Source: Streptomyces africanus (GTDB lineage Bacteria > Actinomycetota > Actinomycetes > Streptomycetales > Streptomycetaceae). From it: a DNA stretch of 64,000 nucleotides. The stretch spans positions 1-64,000 of the forward strand of contig NZ_MUKA01000021.1 of NCBI RefSeq assembly GCF_002150735.1, read 5' to 3'. Below are positions 33,149 through 42,258 of this stretch, piece by piece. Numbering within the stretch: position 1 is the stretch's first letter; every line of letters starts with the position of its first letter. A model generated the notes under the pieces. It was given only the letters and a program-made list of their open reading frames with translations. It did no database searches and was not told the DNA's origin. A program made the position numbers and the translations under genes.

Positions 33149-36100
33149 GAGGCAGGTGGAGATCTCTGCTGCTTGCCGGAGCGCTGACTGCCATGTCCCT
33201 GTCCGGCGCGGGTCTCGTGACGCCGGCCCAGGCGGATCAGCAGACCCCGGCGCGGCACACCGTCACGTACGACCAGTACTCCGTACGGGTCGACGGCAAA
33301 CCCCTGTACATCTGGGGCGCCGAGTTCCACTACTTCCGGCTGCCCAGCCCCGACGCGTGGCGCGACGTCCTGCAGAAGATCAAGGCGGGTGGATTCAACG
33401 CCGTCTCGCTCTACTTCGACTGGGGCTACCACTCCCCCAAGCCGGGCTCGTACGACTTCACGGGCACCCGTGACGTGGAGCGGCTGCTCGACGAGGCCGA
33501 GCGCGCGGGCCTGTATGTGATCGCCCGACCGGGCCCGTACATCAACGCGGAGGTCTCCGGCGGCGGCATGCCCGCCTGGCGGTCGACCCAGGCCGGCGTG
33601 AACCGTACCTCCGAGCCGGAGTACCTGAAGGCGGCCCGGGAGTGGATGAGCCGAATCAACCCGATCATCGCGCGCCACCAACTCACCCGTGGCACAGGGT
33701 CGGTGATTCTGTACCAGATCGAGAACGAGTACCAGGGCGGTCGCCACGACGCCGACTACATGCAGACCCTCATCGACTGGGCGAAGGAAGACGGCATCGA
33801 TGTGCCCACCTTCGTCAACGACGGCGGCGCGAACCAGAACTGGGTGAGCGGCAAGGGCGCACCGGACATCTACGGCTTCGACGCCTACCCGCAGGGTTTT
33901 GACTGCAAGGACCCCGACACCTGGAAGAACCTGCCCGACTACTCGTACGTCAACGAGTGGAAGCCCGAGTCCCCGCTGATCATCCCGGAGGCACAGGGCG
34001 GCGCGTTCGACCCCTGGGGCGGCACCGGATACCAGGACTGCGCGAAACTCACCGGCACCGACTTCACCCGGGTGTTCAGCAAGATGAACATAGCCGCCGG
34101 CGTGAGCGGCCAGTCCTTCTACATGACGTACGGCGGCACCAACTGGGGCTGGCTCGCCGACCCCAACGCGGTCTACACGTCGTACGACTACGGGGCCCCG
34201 ATCAACGAGTCCCGCCAACTGACCGACAAATACCAGGAGTTCAAGCGCCTCGGGTACATGGTCAACTCCGTCACCTCACTGGCGCGCACCGACAAGGCCG
34301 AGGCCCCGACGCCGACCGACGACGCCCTGCGCATCGACCGGCGCGTCAACCCCGACGACGGCACCCAGTTCTTCACCGTGCGGCACGCCGACACCCGCGT
34401 GAAGGACGAGGACGAGACAACCCTCTCGTTGAAGGGTGCGGACGGCGACTACCCGCGCGTCCCGCAGCAGGGCACGATCACCGTCGACGGCCGGGACGCC
34501 AAACTCCTCGTCGCGGGCTATGACCTGGGCGAGAAGCAGCGGCTCGTCTACTCCACCTCGGAGATCATGACGCACGCCAAGATCGGCGACCGGGAGGTGG
34601 CGCTGCTCTACGGGCGTGCGGGCGAGGCCGGCGAGACCGTGCTGCGGTACGCCGAGCGGCCCGAGGTCAAGGTCCTCGACGGCGATGTCACCACCACCTG
34701 GGACGCCGAGCGCGGTGACCTGCGCCTGAACTACACGCACAAGGGCCTGGCCCGCGTGCTGGTGAACGGCATGGAACTGCTGATCGCCGACACCGCCGAG
34801 ACCGCCCACTGGTGGCGGCAGGACACCGCCGCGGGCCCGGTCCTCGTACGGGGCCCTTCCCTCGTCCGTACGGCCGAACAGGCGGACGGCACTCTGAAGT
34901 TGACCGGCGACTCCACCAAGGCCGCGAAGATCGAGGTCATCGCGGACGCCAGGAAGGTGACCTGGAACGGCCGCGAGGTCGCCGTCACCCAGGCGCCGCG
35001 CGCGGTCGCGCTGCCCGCGTTGACGACGTGGAAGTACAAGGAGGAGGCGCCGGAGTCAGCTCCCGGTTTCGACGACTCCACCTGGACCACCGCCGACCAC
35101 CTCACCGCCGACAACGCGGCGCTGGCCGGGTCGTTGCCGGTCCTCGCGACGGACGAGTACGGCTTCCACCACGGCAACGTCTGGTACCGCGGCCGGTTCA
35201 GGACCACCGGTGCCGCCACCGCGCTCGCACTCGACGCCAAGACCGGCAACACCGGTCAGTACGCGGTCTGGCTCAACGGCCGTTACCTCGGCAGCTCCGG
35301 CGACGGCGCGCACACCTTCGGCATCCCGGCGGGCACCCTGAAGGCCAGTGGCGACAACGTCCTCTGCGTCCTCGTGGAGAACGCGGGCCACAACGAGGAA
35401 TGGGGCCACGACTACTCCAAGGAGCCACGCGGTCTGCTCTCCGCCGAGGTGATCGGCGGGGCCTCCACCCTCACCTGGAAGATCCAGGGCAACCGGGGCG
35501 GGGAGGACCCGGTGGACACCGCCCGGGGCCCGTACAACAACGGCGGGCTGTACGGGGAGCGGGCCGGCTGGTCGCTGCCGGGCTTCCCCGACGACAACTG
35601 GAAGAGCACCACCCTCTCCGGGCAGAGCGCCAAGACTGAGCCCGGCGTGCGCTGGTACCGGACCTCCGCCCGGCTCGACCTGCCGCAGGGCCAGGACAAC
35701 GCGCTCGCGCTGGACCTGGCCGAACCCACAGGCGGCAGCACCGGCTACCGGGCCGAGATCTTCGTCAACGGCTGGCTGATCGGCCGCTACCTGCCGGACA
35801 CCGGACCCCAGACACGGTTCGTGATCCCCAAGGGCCTCCTGCGCGAGCAGGGCGACAACTCCATCGCCCTGGCCGTGTGGTCCACCAAGGCCGGCGCGGG
35901 CCCGGGTTCGGCGAAGCTCGTCGACCTCGGCGCCTCGGCGGGCGGGATCAAGGTCGGTACGGTGGCGGCGCCCTCGTACGACGCCAAGACCTACGCGATG
36001 CCGACCGCGGGCGCTCACGTCACCGTCGACGCCGAGCCGTTCCTGGCCACCGGCACCGCGACCAAGGTTCCCGTCACCCTCAGCGTGCCGAAGGACGCGC

Positions 36101-36789
36101 CGACCGCCTCGAACGTCGAGCTGGCGCTGAAGGTCCCGGACGGCTGGACCGCGACCACCGACGACACGACCCGTTTCGATCAGGTCCGGCCCGGCGGCAC
36201 CGTGACCGCGGACTACACCGTCACCCCACCGGGTGACCCGGTCCACTACGCCGTCCTGACCGCGACCTCCAAGCTCACCCAGCCCGGCCGTCCGGGCACC
36301 GTCACCGGTGTGCGCGCCGTACAGGTGCCACCGCCGGCCCTCTCCGCCGACGCCTATGTCAGCGACCTGGCCCTGGTCAAGGCGGTCAACGGCTGGGGCC
36401 CGGTGGAGAAGGACACCTCCAACGGGGAGGACGCGGCGGGTGACGGTCATCCCCTGAGCATCGGCGGCACCACGTACACCAAGGGCCTCGGCGTGCACGC
36501 GAACAGCCAGGTTCGCGTCTATCTCGGCGGTGGCTGCACCCGGTTCACCGCGACCGCCGGGGTGGACGACGAGGTCGGCGACGGCGGCAGCGTTTCCTTC
36601 CAGGTGATCGCCGACGGCCGCTCCCTCACCACAACCCCGGTGGTGCGGGGCTCCGACGGCGGCACGGACATCGACGTGGACGTGACCGGCGCCCGCTGGC
36701 TGGACCTGCTGGTCGACGGGGACGGCGATGTCTCCTCGGACCATGCCGACTGGGCGGAGGCCAAGCTGACCTGCGGTGGCGGTGCCTGA
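33145..36789 (+). CDS. Secreted GH35 beta-galactosidase with NEW3 and NPCBM domains
   Basis: A 1214-residue exported enzyme with a signal peptide ending near AQADQ. GH35 catalytic domain: LYIWGAEFHYFRLPSPDAWR, RPGPYINAEVSGGGMPAW, acid/base Glu in LYQIENEYQGG (about residue 193), nucleophile Glu in IIPEAQGGAFDPWGG (about residue 282), then the beta-galactosidase jelly-roll domains. Near the end are a NEW3 domain (PDGWTATTDDTTRFDQVRPG) and an NPCBM-type sugar-binding domain (YTKGLGVHANSQVRVYLGGG). It removes terminal beta-galactose. ATGA overlap with the GH123 gene before and TGATG with the esterase gene after indicate one operon. Confidence 0.92.
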   Translation: MRGRWRSLLLAGALTAMSLSGAGLVTPAQADQQTPARHTVTYDQYSVRVDGKPLYIWGAEFHYFRLPSPDAWRDVLQKIKAGGFNAVSLYFDWGYHSPKPGSYDFTGTRDVERLLDEAERAGLYVIARPGPYINAEVSGGGMPAWRSTQAGVNRTSEPEYLKAAREWMSRINPIIARHQLTRGTGSVILYQIENEYQGGRHDADYMQTLIDWAKEDGIDVPTFVNDGGANQNWVSGKGAPDIYGFDAYPQGFDCKDPDTWKNLPDYSYVNEWKPESPLIIPEAQGGAFDPWGGTGYQDCAKLTGTDFTRVFSKMNIAAGVSGQSFYMTYGGTNWGWLADPNAVYTSYDYGAPINESRQLTDKYQEFKRLGYMVNSVTSLARTDKAEAPTPTDDALRIDRRVNPDDGTQFFTVRHADTRVKDEDETTLSLKGADGDYPRVPQQGTITVDGRDAKLLVAGYDLGEKQRLVYSTSEIMTHAKIGDREVALLYGRAGEAGETVLRYAERPEVKVLDGDVTTTWDAERGDLRLNYTHKGLARVLVNGMELLIADTAETAHWWRQDTAAGPVLVRGPSLVRTAEQADGTLKLTGDSTKAAKIEVIADARKVTWNGREVAVTQAPRAVALPALTTWKYKEEAPESAPGFDDSTWTTADHLTADNAALAGSLPVLATDEYGFHHGNVWYRGRFRTTGAATALALDAKTGNTGQYAVWLNGRYLGSSGDGAHTFGIPAGTLKASGDNVLCVLVENAGHNEEWGHDYSKEPRGLLSAEVIGGASTLTWKIQGNRGGEDPVDTARGPYNNGGLYGERAGWSLPGFPDDNWKSTTLSGQSAKTEPGVRWYRTSARLDLPQGQDNALALDLAEPTGGSTGYRAEIFVNGWLIGRYLPDTGPQTRFVIPKGLLREQGDNSIALAVWSTKAGAGPGSAKLVDLGASAGGIKVGTVAAPSYDAKTYAMPTAGAHVTVDAEPFLATGTATKVPVTLSVPKDAPTASNVELALKVPDGWTATTDDTTRFDQVRPGGTVTADYTVTPPGDPVHYAVLTATSKLTQPGRPGTVTGVRAVQVPPPALSADAYVSDLALVKAVNGWGPVEKDTSNGEDAAGDGHPLSIGGTTYTKGLGVHANSQVRVYLGGGCTRFTATAGVDDEVGDGGSVSFQVIADGRSLTTTPVVRGSDGGTDIDVDVTGARWLDLLVDGDGDVSSDHADWAEAKLTCGGGA

Positions 36790-38909
36790 TGGCCGTGGTG
36801 GCGATGCGCGGCAGGCTCATGGCGTTGCTGCTGACCGTCTCGGCCGTCGTGGCCGGGACGGTGGCACCCGCCGAGGCCGGTCAGGGATGGACGGGGACTT
36901 GGGCGACCGCCCAGCACGCCGCGTACGACCCGGGCACCTCGGAGGTGACGGTTCGGATACCGGTGCGGGTGAGCGCCGGCGGGTCGAGCGTACGCATCCG
37001 CCTGACCAACGACTTCACCACCGAGCCGGTGACCATCGGTCACGCGACCGTCGGACTTCGGGAGGGTGGTTCCGCCGTCACGAAGCCGCAGAAGCTGCGG
37101 TTCGGCGGGAAGAGCGAGGTGACGATCGCGGCCGGCGAGCAGGCGGCCAGTGATCAGGTCCGGCTCACCGTGCCCGCCCGCAGCGACCTGGTCGTCAGCC
37201 TGTACTTCCCCGGCCGGCTCACCCACATCAGCCAGCACTGGATGGGCCTCCAGACCGTCTATTGGACGCCCGACGGAGGTGGCGACCACGCGGCGGACGC
37301 CGACGGGGACGCCTTCACCCGGACCGATTCCACCTTTCCGTTCCTGACCGGTGTCGACGTACAGGGCGGCAACGCGGCGGGCGCCGTGGTGGCGCTCGGC
37401 GACTCCATCACCGACGGCGCGGCCTCCACGTCGGACGCCAACCGGCGCTGGCCCGACTATCTGGCGGGGCGGCTGTCGGCCTGTTCGTCCACCGCCGGGG
37501 TGCTGAACGAGGGCATCAGCGGCAACCGGATCACGGCCGGGGTGGACGGCAACCCGTCGGCGCCGGCCCGGCTGGAGCGTGATGTGCTGTCGCAGCCGGG
37601 CGCGCGGACGGTGGTCCTGTTCGAGGGCGTCAACGACCTCAGCTGGGGCGGTGCCACCGGTGATCAGGTGATCGACGGCATGAAGGAGATCGTGCGCCGG
37701 GCCCACGAACGCGGGCTGCGTGTGATCGGCGCGACGGTCGTGCCGTATCGCGGCTGGGGCGACTGGTGGACCGAGGCCAAGGAGGCCGACCGGCAGAAGG
37801 TCAACACGTTCGTGCGCGAGGGCGGCGTCTTCGACGGCTACGCCGACTTCGACAAGGCGGTGCGGGACCCGGACGACCCCACCCGCTACGCCGCCGCGTT
37901 CGACTCCGGGGACCATCTGCACCCCAACGACACCGGGATGAAGGCGTTCGCCGACGCGGTCGACCTCGCCGGCCTGCGGGTGGCCCGGGACTGCCCCTCG
38001 GCCCGCGTCCGGCTCACCCCGTACCGGCCGACCCTGCAAGCGGGCGGCGAGGGCACGGAGATCACGTCGACCGTCACGAACAGCGGTTCCAGGGCGGTCA
38101 CTCAGGTCAGCACCCGCCTCGATCTCCCCGACGGCTGGTCCGCCGAGCCGGCCGGCAGCACGCGCACCCGCTCCCTCGCCCCGGGCGACAGTGCCGCCGT
38201 CACCTGGACGGTGACCCCCGCGGCCGACGCGGCCTGGGGCACCCACGAGATCGGTGTAGGCACCTCCTTCGTCCAGGACAGCCGTACCCGGCACGACTCC
38301 GACAGTGTGGACGCCACGGTGACCCCCGTTCCGTCCGAGGTGCGGGCGCCGTATCTGACGACCGCCACCACCACCGAGAAGGCCCAATACGCCCAGAACG
38401 GCGACCAGTTCGCCATCTGGGCGGGCGGCCAGGACCTGTCCGGCTGGAAGGACGAGAAGGCGGCGGTCTACCTCGCCGACTCCGCGCCGCCGTCCGGCAC
38501 CGTGACCGCCCGGGTCGTCGGTCAGACCGGCAGCGGCCCGTCCGCCAAGGCGGGGATCGCGGTGGCCAACGACCTCACCTCGCCCGAGGCCGGCGGCTAC
38601 GCGGTGCTCACCATGTCCGCGCAGTACGGCCTGGAGTTCCTGACCGACAGCGACGGTGACGGGAAGCTCGACACCTGGGCGGGCGGCGGCAGTTCGTACC
38701 ACCCCGCCTGGCTGAAGCTCGTCCGCGACGGCACCGCCTACACCGCGTACGCCAGTTCCGACGGCACCACCTGGCAGCAGGTCGCCACCGCGACCGTTCC
38801 CTCCGCGAGCGGCACCGGCGATGCCGGCCTGGTCGCGAGCGCGGTCAACCTCGACTACCCCGGCCAGATCACGACAGCACTTTTCGACTCCTTCTCCACC
38901 CACGAGTGA
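36789..38909 (+). CDS. Secreted SGNH/GDSL esterase with NEW3 and shared C-terminal module
   Basis: A 706-residue exported hydrolase with a signal peptide to about AEAGQGW. A beta-rich N-terminal domain precedes an SGNH domain with all four blocks: VVALGDSITDGA (Ser), LNEGISGNRI (Gly), LFEGVNDLSWGG (Asn) and DHLHPNDTGMKAF (Asp-x-x-His). A NEW3 domain and the ~180-residue module shared with the GH31 protein (VRAPYLTTATT onward) follow. Such secreted SGNH enzymes usually remove acetyl groups from sugars, which would clear O-acetylated glycans for the neighbouring glycosidases. It shares one base with the GH35 gene. Confidence 0.88.
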   Translation: MAVVAMRGRLMALLLTVSAVVAGTVAPAEAGQGWTGTWATAQHAAYDPGTSEVTVRIPVRVSAGGSSVRIRLTNDFTTEPVTIGHATVGLREGGSAVTKPQKLRFGGKSEVTIAAGEQAASDQVRLTVPARSDLVVSLYFPGRLTHISQHWMGLQTVYWTPDGGGDHAADADGDAFTRTDSTFPFLTGVDVQGGNAAGAVVALGDSITDGAASTSDANRRWPDYLAGRLSACSSTAGVLNEGISGNRITAGVDGNPSAPARLERDVLSQPGARTVVLFEGVNDLSWGGATGDQVIDGMKEIVRRAHERGLRVIGATVVPYRGWGDWWTEAKEADRQKVNTFVREGGVFDGYADFDKAVRDPDDPTRYAAAFDSGDHLHPNDTGMKAFADAVDLAGLRVARDCPSARVRLTPYRPTLQAGGEGTEITSTVTNSGSRAVTQVSTRLDLPDGWSAEPAGSTRTRSLAPGDSAAVTWTVTPAADAAWGTHEIGVGTSFVQDSRTRHDSDSVDATVTPVPSEVRAPYLTTATTTEKAQYAQNGDQFAIWAGGQDLSGWKDEKAAVYLADSAPPSGTVTARVVGQTGSGPSAKAGIAVANDLTSPEAGGYAVLTMSAQYGLEFLTDSDGDGKLDTWAGGGSSYHPAWLKLVRDGTAYTAYASSDGTTWQQVATATVPSASGTGDAGLVASAVNLDYPGQITTALFDSFSTHE

Positions 38910-38936
38910 TTCGACTCCTTCTCCACCCACGAGTGA
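38883..38936 (+). repeat. Perfect 27-bp tandem duplication at the esterase gene end
   Basis: The last 27 bases of the esterase gene, stop included (38883-38909), are repeated exactly at 38910-38936. The second copy is untranslated and sits just before the GH29 ribosome site. Confidence 0.9.
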
Positions 38937-38947
38937 GAGGCACGTTG

Positions 38948-40396
38948 ATGCCAGTCAACCGCAGACACTTCATGACCACCGCGGCCGCCCTCGGCGGCGC
39001 GGTGCTGCTCGCCCCGCCCGGCACCGCCCAAGCGCTCGCGCAGGGCGCCGTGTCCGGCGTCCCGGGCATCCCCGACTACCAGCCCACCAAGGCATCTCTC
39101 GACACTCACCCGGTGCCGCGCTGGTACAAGGACGCCAAGTTCGGCATCTTCGTGCACTGGGGCATCTACTCGGTGATCGGCGGCGCGACGCCGAGAAGCG
39201 CCTCAGAGTGGTACCTGTGGTACCAGAGCACCAAGGACACCGCCGAGTGGAAGTACCACCGCGACACCTACGGCGAGAACGTCACCTACGACGACATCAT
39301 CCCGCAGTTCAAGGCCGAGAAGTACGACCCCGACTCCTGGGTGAAGCTGTTCGAGCAGGCGGGCGCCGAGTACTTCGCGCTGACCAGCAAGCACCACGAC
39401 GGATTCGCCCTCTACCCGAGTCAGGTGACGGACCGTCACTCGGTGGCGTACGGCCCGAAGCGTGACCTCGTCGGCGAGCTGATGACCGCGGCCCGCAAGC
39501 GCGGCACCGTGCGCCCTGGCCTGTACTACTCGCTCGGCGAGTTCTTCAACCCGGCGATCGGCCGGCCGATGCGCAACTTCTACACCGACGAGGAAATCCC
39601 GATGACCGGCTACAAGCCGGTCCAGGACTACGTCGGCGACTACGAGCTCAAGCAGCTCTACGAGATCATCGACCGGTACGACCCGGAGCTGCTGTGGGCG
39701 GACGGACAGTGGTTCCGGCCCACCGGCAACCCGCCCTGGCGCAGCGAAGAACCCCTCGCCCACTACTACAACCAGGCCAAGAACCGTAAGTACCCCAAGG
39801 GTGTGGTGATCAACGACCGGTTCGACACCCACTTCGACTTCGCGACGTACGAGCAGCGCACCAACCCCACGATGGACCCCCAGAAGTGGGAGTGCTGCAT
39901 GACCATCGGCTACTCCTGGGGGTACAACAAGCACGAGCCGGACGAGGACTACAAGACCTCCGAGTTCCTGATCCAGCTGCTCGCCGACGTGGTCAGCAAG
40001 AACGGCAACCTGCTGCTGAACATCGGCCCCAAGCCGGACGGCACGATCCCCGACATCATGCAGGAGCGGCTGAAGGACATCGGCGCCTGGCTGAAGGTCA
40101 ACGGCCCCGCGATCTACGGGTCGACGCCCTGGGTGCGGGCGGAGGAGGAGGGCAGCCCTCTCGGCATCCGGTACACCGTGTCCCCGGGCAAGTTCAACAT
40201 CATCGTGCTGGGCAAGCCCAGCGGCACCCTTTCGGTGCCCGGCGACATCCCCATCAGCGCCACGTCCCGGATCCGGCTGCTCGGCACGAGCGGCAGTCTG
40301 CGGTGGACGCGCCGTGACGGAAAGATCGACATCACCGTGCCGTCCTCCCTGCCCAGCGACATCGCCAACGTCTTCACCGTCGACTGGGACCGGTGA
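38948..40396 (+). CDS. Tat-exported GH29 alpha-L-fucosidase
   Basis: A 482-residue enzyme with a twin-Arg signal (NRRHFMTTAAALGGAVLLA). GH29 features are RWYKDAKFGIFVHWGIYSV, YFALTSKHHDGFALYPSQV, GLYYSLGEFF, nucleophile Asp in ELLWADGQWF, and NGNLLLNIGPKPDGTIP. It releases alpha-linked L-fucose from glycan ends. GAGAGG lies 7 bases before the ATG. The catalytic domain stops with only a short beta domain; the accessory domains that its neighbours carry as C-terminal fusions are here encoded by the next two genes, the first overlapping by GTGA. Confidence 0.93.
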   Translation: MPVNRRHFMTTAAALGGAVLLAPPGTAQALAQGAVSGVPGIPDYQPTKASLDTHPVPRWYKDAKFGIFVHWGIYSVIGGATPRSASEWYLWYQSTKDTAEWKYHRDTYGENVTYDDIIPQFKAEKYDPDSWVKLFEQAGAEYFALTSKHHDGFALYPSQVTDRHSVAYGPKRDLVGELMTAARKRGTVRPGLYYSLGEFFNPAIGRPMRNFYTDEEIPMTGYKPVQDYVGDYELKQLYEIIDRYDPELLWADGQWFRPTGNPPWRSEEPLAHYYNQAKNRKYPKGVVINDRFDTHFDFATYEQRTNPTMDPQKWECCMTIGYSWGYNKHEPDEDYKTSEFLIQLLADVVSKNGNLLLNIGPKPDGTIPDIMQERLKDIGAWLKVNGPAIYGSTPWVRAEEEGSPLGIRYTVSPGKFNIIVLGKPSGTLSVPGDIPISATSRIRLLGTSGSLRWTRRDGKIDITVPSSLPSDIANVFTVDWDR

Positions 40397-41346
40397 GCGG
40401 CATGGCGATCAGCAGCGGTACGCAGTTCGACACCCTGGGCCCCACCCTCACCGTCACCACGCAGCCGGCCGAGCCGGCCGGCGGTGACCCGGTCACCGCC
40501 ACCGCGGTCCTCAGCAACGACTGCCCCTTCCCGCTCCGCAACGCCGTGCTCCACCTGATCAACCCCGGCGCCACCACGGCGGCGAAGACCATCCCCCTCG
40601 GTGACCTGCCGCGCGGCGCGAAGACGACCCGGCGCTGGGAGACGGCGATCCCGTCCGACGTGGCCGGGAGCCTTTCGTTCACCGCGCACCTGGTCTTCGA
40701 CGTCGACGAGCACAGCAGCGACTGCGCGCGGTCCGCGAAGACGTTCACCGTGCCCTACCGGCCCAACGGGGTGCGGGACCCGTACGGGACGTTCGCCACC
40801 ACCGACGACGCGAGGTTCGGCCAGTACGGCAGCCAGTTGGTGATCTGGGCGGGCGGCCGGGACCTCTCCGGCGGCACCGACGAGAAGGCGGGCATCCTGC
40901 GGCCCGGCTCCGCCGCCGAGGCGAGTGTGGTGCAGGTCGAGACGGTCAGCCTCACCGGGAGCGACAACCCCACCGCCAAGTACGGGATCGCCGTCGCGAA
41001 CGACCTGACCGCGCCGGAGAAGGGCGGCTACGCCGTCCTCACCATGTCCAAGTCGTACGGCCTGGAGTTCATGACCGACAGCGACGGCGACGGACACCTC
41101 GACACCTGGGCCGGCGGCGGCGCGTCCACCCACCCCGCCTTGCTGCGCCTGGTCCGCTCCGGCACGGCCTACACCGCCTACAGCAGTACCAACAACGGCC
41201 TCTCCTGGAACGAGATCGCGAGCGCCACCGTGCCGTCCGCGAGCGGCGCCCTGGACGCCGGCGTGGTGGCGAGCGCCGTGAACCTCAACTACCCCGGCAC
41301 GACGGTCCAGGCCGTGTTCGACCACTTCACCGTGGAGGAGTCATGA
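40393..41346 (+). CDS. NEW3-like plus shared C-terminal module protein without signal peptide
   Basis: A 317-residue protein made only of accessory domains. Residues ~12-120 are a NEW3-like beta-sandwich (TLTVTTQPAEPAGGDPVTAT, SLSFTAHLVFDVDEHSSDCA); residues ~125-317 are the module also found in the GH31, esterase and GH89 proteins (DPYGTFATTDDARFGQYGSQ, YGLEFMTDSDGDGHLDTWAG). There is no signal peptide and no catalytic domain. The GTG start overlaps the GH29 stop in another frame, so it looks like the detached tail of GH29. Either a frameshift split a fused gene, or the two products associate and leave together through Tat. Confidence 0.75.
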   Translation: MSGMAISSGTQFDTLGPTLTVTTQPAEPAGGDPVTATAVLSNDCPFPLRNAVLHLINPGATTAAKTIPLGDLPRGAKTTRRWETAIPSDVAGSLSFTAHLVFDVDEHSSDCARSAKTFTVPYRPNGVRDPYGTFATTDDARFGQYGSQLVIWAGGRDLSGGTDEKAGILRPGSAAEASVVQVETVSLTGSDNPTAKYGIAVANDLTAPEKGGYAVLTMSKSYGLEFMTDSDGDGHLDTWAGGGASTHPALLRLVRSGTAYTAYSSTNNGLSWNEIASATVPSASGALDAGVVASAVNLNYPGTTVQAVFDHFTVEES

Positions 41347-42239
41347 ACACCTACCGCCCCGAACAGGACTTCCTCCCGCCGCCGGTCCCCCTCACCGTCA
41401 CCCCGGCCACCCCCGAGCCGGGCCAGACCGTGACCCTGACCGCCACCCTCAAGAACACCACCGCCATCACACTGCGCGGCACCGTTCTCTACCTCGCCGT
41501 GGGCGACCTCGCGAAGTCGGACGACCTGGGCGACATCGCGCCCGGGCGGTCGGCCACCCGCACCTGGAAGACCAGGCTCCCCGACGACGCCGAAGGAGTG
41601 GTCCCCTGCATCGCGCACGCGCTCTTCGACGTGCACGAGAACGGATCCGACTGCACCCGCGCGACCTCGTCGCTGAAACTGCCGTACAGGTCGCTGGCCG
41701 GTGCCTTCGACAACGCCGGCATCTCCTCCGACGACGCCACCACCACCGCCGACATCGACGGCTCGCGGTCCAGCCTGTCCGCCGAGGCACTGGCCTCGGT
41801 CGGACTGACTCCCGGGGCCCCGGTCAGCTACGGCGGGACGACCTTCACCTGGCCGGACACCAAGCCCGGGGCCAAGGACAACGTGGTGTCCTCCGGGCAG
41901 ACCGTACGGCTGTCCGGCACCGGCTCACGGCTGGCCTTCATCGGCACCTCCACCTGGGGCGACGGCAAGGGCGACGGCAAGGTCGTCTACGCCGACGGCA
42001 CCGAGCAGGCGTTCTCGGTCGACGTCCCCGACTGGTACGGGAGGAACTCCTCCGCCGCGGTGGTGCTGCCCTACCGCAACACCCCCAGCGGCCGGGACGA
42101 CAACCCCGTCAGCCTGTTCACCTTCGGCGTCGATCTGACGGCCGGCAAGGAGCTGCGCTCCGTGGTTCTGCCCAAGGTCAGCGACGGCATCCAGTCGGGC
42201 GTCGCCGCCCTGCACATCTTCGCCATGACGATCAACTGA
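41343..42239 (+). CDS. NEW3-like plus C-terminal beta domain protein without signal peptide
   Basis: A 298-residue protein. The first ~120 residues (PLTVTPATPEPGQTVTLTAT, CIAHALFDVHENGSDCTRA) parallel the NEW3-like half of the preceding protein, including a Cys pair. The rest (AGISSDDATTTADIDGSRSS, LTPGAPVSYGGTTFTWPDTK, VVYADGTEQAFSVDVPDWYG) is the beta domain often found at the ends of Streptomyces secreted glycosidases. There is no signal peptide. It is coupled to the previous gene by ATGA and lies 19 bases before GH89. Probably a sugar-binding or scaffold partner. Confidence 0.7.
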   Translation: MNTYRPEQDFLPPPVPLTVTPATPEPGQTVTLTATLKNTTAITLRGTVLYLAVGDLAKSDDLGDIAPGRSATRTWKTRLPDDAEGVVPCIAHALFDVHENGSDCTRATSSLKLPYRSLAGAFDNAGISSDDATTTADIDGSRSSLSAEALASVGLTPGAPVSYGGTTFTWPDTKPGAKDNVVSSGQTVRLSGTGSRLAFIGTSTWGDGKGDGKVVYADGTEQAFSVDVPDWYGRNSSAAVVLPYRNTPSGRDDNPVSLFTFGVDLTAGKELRSVVLPKVSDGIQSGVAALHIFAMTIN

Positions 42240-42258
42240 GCTCTGCGGAAGGACGTTC

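Noticed and set aside
40393-42239. Reading the two accessory-domain genes as simple pseudogene pieces of the GH29
   Set aside because: Both frames are full, start in neat GTGA/ATGA overlaps and keep coding bias to their stops; a split fusion remains possible and is stated in the findings, but they are not evidently decayed.
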